DNA from: an uncultured Collinsella sp.
GTDB taxonomy: Bacteria; Actinomycetota; Coriobacteriia; Coriobacteriales; Coriobacteriaceae
Assembly (NCBI GenBank): GCA_900754435.1
Contig: CAAECT010000268.1
Location: 1-10,599 of the forward strand
Length of the DNA: 10,599 nucleotides
Direction of reading: 5' to 3'
Every line of letters starts with the position of its first letter. The stretch's first letter is position 1. This document shows positions 6,925 to 10,599 of the stretch, piece by piece. The translations under genes and the position numbers were made by a program. The notes under the pieces are model-generated. The model searched no databases and had not been told where the DNA came from. It saw nothing but the letters and a program-made list of their open reading frames with translations.

Positions 6925-7347
6925 TTACAAAGTGCAGCCCACGACCTCGATTATGGCAAAAACAGGCACCAAAAACGGCAGCAATGGCAGGGAGCGTGAT
7001 TTTGCGATGAGGCAAGCGACGGCAAGGGTCAGGAGCGCAACCGCAAACGCGACAACGCCGCCCAGGGGATCGAAGGTACAAAGGGCAAAGAGTGCCTTGA
7101 CGTCCCCCATGCCAATGCCGGGGGCGTGGCGAAGGCGACGCCAGAGTGACTCAGTAAGCACAAGGACAAGGTAGACGATGACCGCAAGACCGGCGTGGTC
7201 AAGCGCTGTGTTCAAACCGAGGTCGAGCCAAACGCCCGCCAACGCCGCCACGGCACATGCGCCGGCAAGCCCATTGGGAAACCGTCGCTCTCGGGCATCA
7301 ATTGCCACGCCGGCAAAGATGCAAATCCAAAACGGGATATAGGCCAT
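6925..7347 (-). CDS. Short A24-family prepilin peptidase, protease domain only
   Basis: A 140-residue membrane aspartic protease of the type IV prepilin peptidase family (A24; TadV/CpaA/FlaK size class). The two catalytic aspartates are visible: Asp17 in AIDARERRFPN and Asp82 in GIGMGDVKA, the GxGD motif. Hydrophobic helices lie around 1-16, 27-43, 51-67, 85-115 and 120-138. The N-terminal methyltransferase domain of PilD-like enzymes is absent, as in Tad and archaeal-type enzymes. The ATG at 7347 follows GAGGAGGAG, with about six bases of spacing; the open frame to 7392 reaches into the upstream hairpin and is discarded. No pilin, ATPase or secretin gene is in this window, so its substrate is unknown. 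Only about 26 bases separate the hairpin's T-tract from the start, leaving little room for a private promoter. Confidence 0.85.
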   Translation of the reverse strand: MAYIPFWICIFAGVAIDARERRFPNGLAGACAVAALAGVWLDLGLNTALDHAGLAVIVYLVLVLTESLWRRLRHAPGIGMGDVKALFALCTFDPLGGVVAFAVALLTLAVACLIAKSRSLPLLPFLVPVFAIIEVVGCTL

Positions 7348-7372
7348 CGGACTCCTCCTCGAGCTGCATCGC

Positions 7373-7420
7373 AAAAGCAAAAACCACCACAAAGGTGCCT
7401 GTCCCCTTTGCGGTGGTTTT
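7373..7420 (-). terminator. Strong hairpin after the glycosyltransferase; terminator, possibly REP-like
   Basis: Plus-strand 7380-7395 and 7405-7420 pair as a 16-bp stem with one mismatch (a wobble on the minus strand) and a 9-base loop. On the minus strand the stem runs into TTTTTGCTTTT. It starts nine bases after the glycosyltransferase stop, so it very likely ends or attenuates that transcript. The centre contains GGGGACAGGCACC on the minus strand, which I remember as resembling dispersed palindromic repeats in several bacterial genomes; that link is unverified. Confidence 0.8.
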
Positions 7421-7428
7421 GGTGGTGG

Positions 7429-8724
7429 TTATTTGGCGCCTTGCATGACCTCGTCAAGGGTAACGTTGACGGCGTGCTGCGTCGGCACCCAGTCGACCTT
7501 CAGGAACAGCGCGGCCACCGTGATGGGGATATAGCTGAACATAAAGATCGGGAAGGTAAACAGGTTAGTCACCAGACGCCACTTTTGCGCGCAGTGAATG
7601 TGCTTATACTCAAAGATAGTCGTGAGCAGCGCCAGGATAAAGAAGGTCTGATACATCATGGCGAAGGTCATAATGAGCGAAGCGGCGCACGCCTGCATCT
7701 CGACTTCGGTAGCCAAGAAACCATGCGAAAGGCCACCCACAATCAAGAACGTCGCATTAGCGAGCATCGAGATCAGCGATAGCAGCATACCCGGGGCGAT
7801 CGTCATGAACATGTCGTAGGCGGCAAAGCGATGATAGCGGAACGTCGACTTGACCAGATGCTTACCGTAGGTAAAGAACACCTGGTAAAAGCCCTTGGTC
7901 CAGCGCATACGCTGCTTCCAGGATGCCTTGAACGTCACGGGTTGCTCGTCAAAGAACTCCGCCGGCGCATAGCCAATGCGAATACCGTGAATAGCGCAGA
8001 ACGTAGTGAACTGAATGTCCTCGGTCAGCGTGTGGAACTGCCAACCGTGCATGCCCTCGATAACGCTTGACGAGATAAGGTAACCCGAACCCGAAACAGC
8101 GCAGGACGTCTTGCAGATATTACGCGCGTTGTTGAGGAAGCGCGCCTCGCGTAGATACCACGTGGCATTAGCAGCCGAGATCCACGAGCTGCCGAAGTTC
8201 TTGGAATTGCGATAGCTCGTGACCACATGGAAGCCCTGGTCAAAGGCATCATTCATCTTGGAAACGTAATCGCGGGAGATAACGTTATCGGCATCGAAGA
8301 TAAAGTAGCCCTCAAACGTGTCGGGATACTCGTTGAGAATGCGGTCGAAGCCAAAGTCCATGACCCAGCTCTTGCCCTTGCGGGCCAGGTCATTGCGCTC
8401 GTAAACAATGGCACCGGCCTCGCGCGCGAGCTGCGCCGTGTTGTCGGTGCAGGCATCGGCAACGACAAAGACCTCGATAAGCTCGGACGGATAGTCCTGG
8501 TCCTTGATGGAGCGTACGAGATTGGCAATTACGGCTTCCTCGTTATGCGCCGCGATAAAGAAGGCATAGCGATGGAGTTTTTTGGCCTTGGGAGGCGCGA
8601 CCTCGCCACGAAGAGCGCCAATGACAAAGAAGACCACCTGGTACAGAAAGCAGACCGTGAGCAGCGTGACGACAATCTGGTTGAAGATCACGATGGGTGT
8701 GTTGGTTTGTAAAAAGGCGAGCAT
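7429..8724 (-). CDS. Membrane glycosyltransferase, family 2 (processive type)
   Basis: A 431-residue inverting GT-A glycosyltransferase in the cytoplasmic membrane. One TM helix lies at about 15-38, then the catalytic domain: AAHNEE at 58-63, VADACTDNT at 88-96, the metal-binding DAD at 144-146, TED at 234-236 (catalytic base) and QRMRW at 271-275, the Q-x-x-R-W signature of processive polysaccharide synthases such as cellulose, hyaluronan and poly-GlcNAc synthases. C-terminal TM helices occur around 303-332, 346-371 and 387-409. There is no PilZ domain. The start at 8724 has GGGAG five bases upstream; a TTG at 8739 in frame is less likely. Likely product is an exported or cell-wall-linked polysaccharide or glycolipid; the sugar cannot be deduced and no other polysaccharide genes are nearby. 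A promoter candidate lies upstream and a hairpin terminator directly downstream, so it may be transcribed alone. Confidence 0.9.
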   Translation of the reverse strand: MLAFLQTNTPIVIFNQIVVTLLTVCFLYQVVFFVIGALRGEVAPPKAKKLHRYAFFIAAHNEEAVIANLVRSIKDQDYPSELIEVFVVADACTDNTAQLAREAGAIVYERNDLARKGKSWVMDFGFDRILNEYPDTFEGYFIFDADNVISRDYVSKMNDAFDQGFHVVTSYRNSKNFGSSWISAANATWYLREARFLNNARNICKTSCAVSGSGYLISSSVIEGMHGWQFHTLTEDIQFTTFCAIHGIRIGYAPAEFFDEQPVTFKASWKQRMRWTKGFYQVFFTYGKHLVKSTFRYHRFAAYDMFMTIAPGMLLSLISMLANATFLIVGGLSHGFLATEVEMQACAASLIMTFAMMYQTFFILALLTTIFEYKHIHCAQKWRLVTNLFTFPIFMFSYIPITVAALFLKVDWVPTQHAVNVTLDEVMQGAK

Positions 8725-8759
8725 GCAGGCTCCCAGCAACGTGTAACGTAAACAATCAT

Positions 8760-8788
8760 ATATCTTACCGCAGGCTTACCGAGTTCAA
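8760..8788 (-). promoter_or_regulatory. Candidate promoter of the glycosyltransferase gene
   Basis: In the 82-base gap after rluD, minus-strand TTGAAC (8783-8788) and AGATAT (8760-8765) are 17 bases apart, and a better -10-like TATGAT overlaps slightly downstream but without a matching -35. The region is AT-rich compared with its flanks. No terminator is evident after rluD, so the gene may also be reached by read-through. Confidence 0.4.
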
Positions 8789-8806
8789 GAAACCACCTAA
8801 TACTGG

Positions 8807-9820
8807 CTAGGCTTCGAGAAGACCGAGCTGCGGAACGATGTCGTCGCCGGCGGCAGTGCGACCAAGCGAACGCGGGGCCAGATCGTCCAGAACCGCGGCA
8901 AGATCCCACGGCAGCTCATCACGGCACTCAATGCGCTTCCCCGTTACGGGATGATCGAACGCAACGCGCCAAGAATGCAGGAACTGCCTGGTCAGGCCCT
9001 GATCGGCACGCGCATCGCACTTGCCGTAGAGCGGATCGCCCACGCAGGCGTGGTTGATATGGCGCATATGCACGCGAATCTGATGTGTGCGGCCCGTAAA
9101 CAGGTGGCACTCAACGAGCGTATAGCCGTCGTCAAAACGCGTGGAATCAAAGCGCTCGAGGACCTTAAAGGTCGTAATGGCCTGACGGGCAAAGGGGTCA
9201 TCCGAAACCGCCATCTTGACGCGGTCGCGCGTAGAACGGGCGATACCGGTATTGATGGTGCCCTCGTCCATGGCGATGTGCCCGTGGACAAGCGTGATAT
9301 AGCGGCGGTCGAGCGTGCGCGTACGGATAAGATTTTGGAGCGCGCGCTGGGTGTCGTCATCTTTTGCCGCGAGCATAAGGCCCGAGGTATCGCGATCCAG
9401 GCGATGCACGATGCCGGGGCGGTCCTCACCCTGCACAGTACCAAGATGATCGATGCCGCAGTGGTAGACCAGAGCGTTCGCAAGGGTGCCGCTCTCGTGG
9501 CCATGGGCGGGATGGCACACCAGGCCCCGCTGCTTGGAGAGCACGATAAGGTAGTCGTCCTCGTAGCGGATATCGAGGGGAATGGCCTCGGGAATCACGT
9601 CGGTCGGGTCGTGCGGCTCGGGCAAGTCGACCGAGATGCGATCGCCGGCGCGTACGGCGTACTTTTTAGAGAGACAAGTCTCACCGTTGACGGCAACGGC
9701 GCCTCCCTCGATCAGATGCGCGCAGGCAGAGCGCGTGGGACAGCCATCGTTGGCGCCCAAATAGGCGTCAAGACGCTGACCAGCGGAATCGTCGGCAACA
9801 AGAATATGGATGTCGGCCAT
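8807..9820 (-). CDS. rluD: RluA/RluD-family 23S rRNA pseudouridine synthase
   Basis: A 337-residue pseudouridine synthase of the RluA family, which isomerises uridines in ribosomal RNA (RluD acts in helix 69 of 23S rRNA). An N-terminal S4 RNA-binding domain at about 12-65 (RLDAYLG, LIEGGAVAVNG, KKYAVRAGDRI) is followed by the synthase domain: YEDDYLIVLSKQRGLVCHP, then GIVHRLDRDTSGLMLAAK with catalytic Asp142, and GRTHQIRVHM with the conserved motif III. Length is near the usual 300-330. The start ATG at 9820 overlaps the lspA stop by one base (TAATG), which fits the frequently seen lspA-rluD pair in Gram-positives. Exact target position cannot be told from RluB/C/D paralogs by eye, so the symbol is by family and context. 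Confidence 0.93.
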   Translation of the reverse strand: MADIHILVADDSAGQRLDAYLGANDGCPTRSACAHLIEGGAVAVNGETCLSKKYAVRAGDRISVDLPEPHDPTDVIPEAIPLDIRYEDDYLIVLSKQRGLVCHPAHGHESGTLANALVYHCGIDHLGTVQGEDRPGIVHRLDRDTSGLMLAAKDDDTQRALQNLIRTRTLDRRYITLVHGHIAMDEGTINTGIARSTRDRVKMAVSDDPFARQAITTFKVLERFDSTRFDDGYTLVECHLFTGRTHQIRVHMRHINHACVGDPLYGKCDARADQGLTRQFLHSWRVAFDHPVTGKRIECRDELPWDLAAVLDDLAPRSLGRTAAGDDIVPQLGLLEA

Positions 9821-10419
9821 TAACGCTCATTCCTTTCGCGAATCTTGCGGGCACGCTCCCCACGCTGCTTGGCTTTGCGCTTAGCGCGGGCCTCATCACG
9901 GGCATTGAGCTCGGCAGTCGCATCAACCTCGCGGGCCGCGGGACTCAAGAACATGTAGCCGAAGAGGGCGAGCACAACGCCCACGGTAATGCCGATATCG
10001 GCCACATTGAAGACGGGAAAGTCGATGAAGGTGGTGGCAATAAAATCGGTCACAAAGCCAAAAGTCAGACGGTCGATCGCGTTGCCAATGGCGCCGCCCG
10101 CGACCATAGCCATGCCCACCACCTCCAAGCGAGCAAGCTGGGGCGCGCGAAGCAAGTACACGGCAATAGCGATAATGACCGCCAACGCCAGCACGGCAAA
10201 CGCGATGCCATGCCCCTCGCCCATGCTAAAGGCAGCGCCAATATTGCGGACAAACAGGAAGTCGATCACGCCGGGGATGACGGTCACATGCAGTGCATCG
10301 CCCATGGCACGAACCCCAAGCTTGGTCAACTGGTCAACAAGCAGCACAACGAGCGCCACCCCGCCAGCAACACCCAACCGCCAACGCAAAGGCGGCGTCA
10401 TATCCGCACTACGACCCAA
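9820..10419 (-). CDS. lspA: Lipoprotein signal peptidase (signal peptidase II)
   Basis: Membrane aspartic protease (A8 family) that removes signal peptides from diacylated prolipoproteins at the lipobox Cys. With the TTG start at 10419 it has 199 residues. Four TM segments lie at about 16-34, 72-90, 99-115 and 137-158. Motifs are VDQLTK (28-33), VRNIGAAFS (57-65), GGAIGNAIDRL with catalytic Asp116, and FNVADIGITVG with catalytic Asp141. A 40-residue cytosolic tail from about 160 is dense in Lys, Arg and Glu, longer than the usual end. The start is not certain: TTG 10419 has AGGGGA five bases upstream, whereas ATG 10401 (residue 7) has no visible ribosome site but is a stronger codon. It heads the lspA-rluD pair. 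Confidence 0.95.
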   Translation of the reverse strand: MGRSADMTPPLRWRLGVAGGVALVVLLVDQLTKLGVRAMGDALHVTVIPGVIDFLFVRNIGAAFSMGEGHGIAFAVLALAVIIAIAVYLLRAPQLARLEVVGMAMVAGGAIGNAIDRLTFGFVTDFIATTFIDFPVFNVADIGITVGVVLALFGYMFLSPAAREVDATAELNARDEARAKRKAKQRGERARKIRERNER

Positions 10420-10599
10420 AGAAATCCCCTACCCTCAAGAACGTCAAATAACGTTTAACGCAAAGCAATATCTTATATTGACCAGCAACGAAATAGCCGA
10501 TGATTCGTTACCGACAGACACTATGACCCAATCCAGGGGCACGGAAACGACAGGAGCCCCCGCTCGTGACCGCGGGTCGGGGCTGCGACAATGTTGTTG
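10420..10599. other. Intergenic region upstream of lspA, with a GC-rich hairpin
   Basis: No supported coding sequence is seen in these 180 bases on either strand. Besides the AT-rich palindrome, 10555-10584 holds a GC-rich inverted repeat: AGCCCC (10555-10560) pairs with GGGGCT (10579-10584), and CGC with GCG inside, with a 4-base bulge. No T-run follows within the window on either strand, so it may be a terminator whose tail is out of view, or a leader structure. The next upstream gene is not visible. Confidence 0.5.
10466..10480. promoter_or_regulatory. AT-rich inverted repeat upstream of lspA
   Basis: CAATAT and ATATTG flank a 3-base centre, a perfect 6-bp palindrome about 46 bases ahead of the TTG start. 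It contains a -10-like TATAAG on the minus strand, without a convincing -35. It might mark the lspA promoter or a regulator site; chance is possible. Confidence 0.35.

Noticed and set aside
8951-9823. Long plus-strand open frame of 290 codons opposite rluD
   Set aside because: It mirrors a clear pseudouridine synthase with all motifs intact; GC-rich codon use produces long antisense frames. No ribosome site or recognisable domain.

Overview
The window reads as a chromosomal housekeeping segment of a high-GC Gram-positive bacterium. I think it is a member of the Coriobacteriia and probably Collinsella-like, judged from protein style, GC-rich codon use and gene mix. The genus is an inference; no database search was possible. 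All recognisable genes but one lie on the minus strand, so transcription runs from high to low coordinates.

Reading in the direction of transcription: an unassigned leader region (10420-10599) precedes lspA (lipoprotein signal peptidase) and rluD (23S rRNA pseudouridine synthase), which overlap by one base. A processive-type membrane glycosyltransferase (family 2) follows behind its own candidate promoter and ends at a strong 16-bp hairpin. Next come a short A24-type prepilin peptidase, a dGTPase-like HD phosphohydrolase, and rarA (AAA+ replication-fork protein).

The next unit is tightly packed: a one-TM coiled-coil protein of the DUF948/YtxG type, a small RsbW-like protein, a SigB/SigF-type sigma factor, and an AI-2E family (UPF0118) membrane protein. 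Neighbours overlap by 8 and 4 bases or are 1 base apart. This looks like a compact general-stress sigma operon without a visible anti-anti-sigma gene. The RsbW-like protein lacks the Asn of the N-box and the glycine-rich ATP-lid motifs, so it may bind the sigma factor without acting as a kinase.

After the AI-2E gene, the only plus-strand gene (729-968) encodes a 79-residue, two-TM protein. It is lower in GC (about 45% by hand count) and ends 6 bases from the convergent AI-2E stop. The only clear minus-strand terminator for the stress operon (603-632) lies beyond this gene, so the small gene appears to have been inserted between the operon and its terminator. Immediately after the terminator comes the alaS promoter and the first 176 codons of alaS, which runs off the left edge.

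I found no CRISPR array, tRNA, rRNA, insertion sequence or phage module. The most interesting items are the degenerate RsbW-like protein in the sigma operon, the inserted low-GC small membrane gene, and the REP-like hairpin behind the glycosyltransferase.
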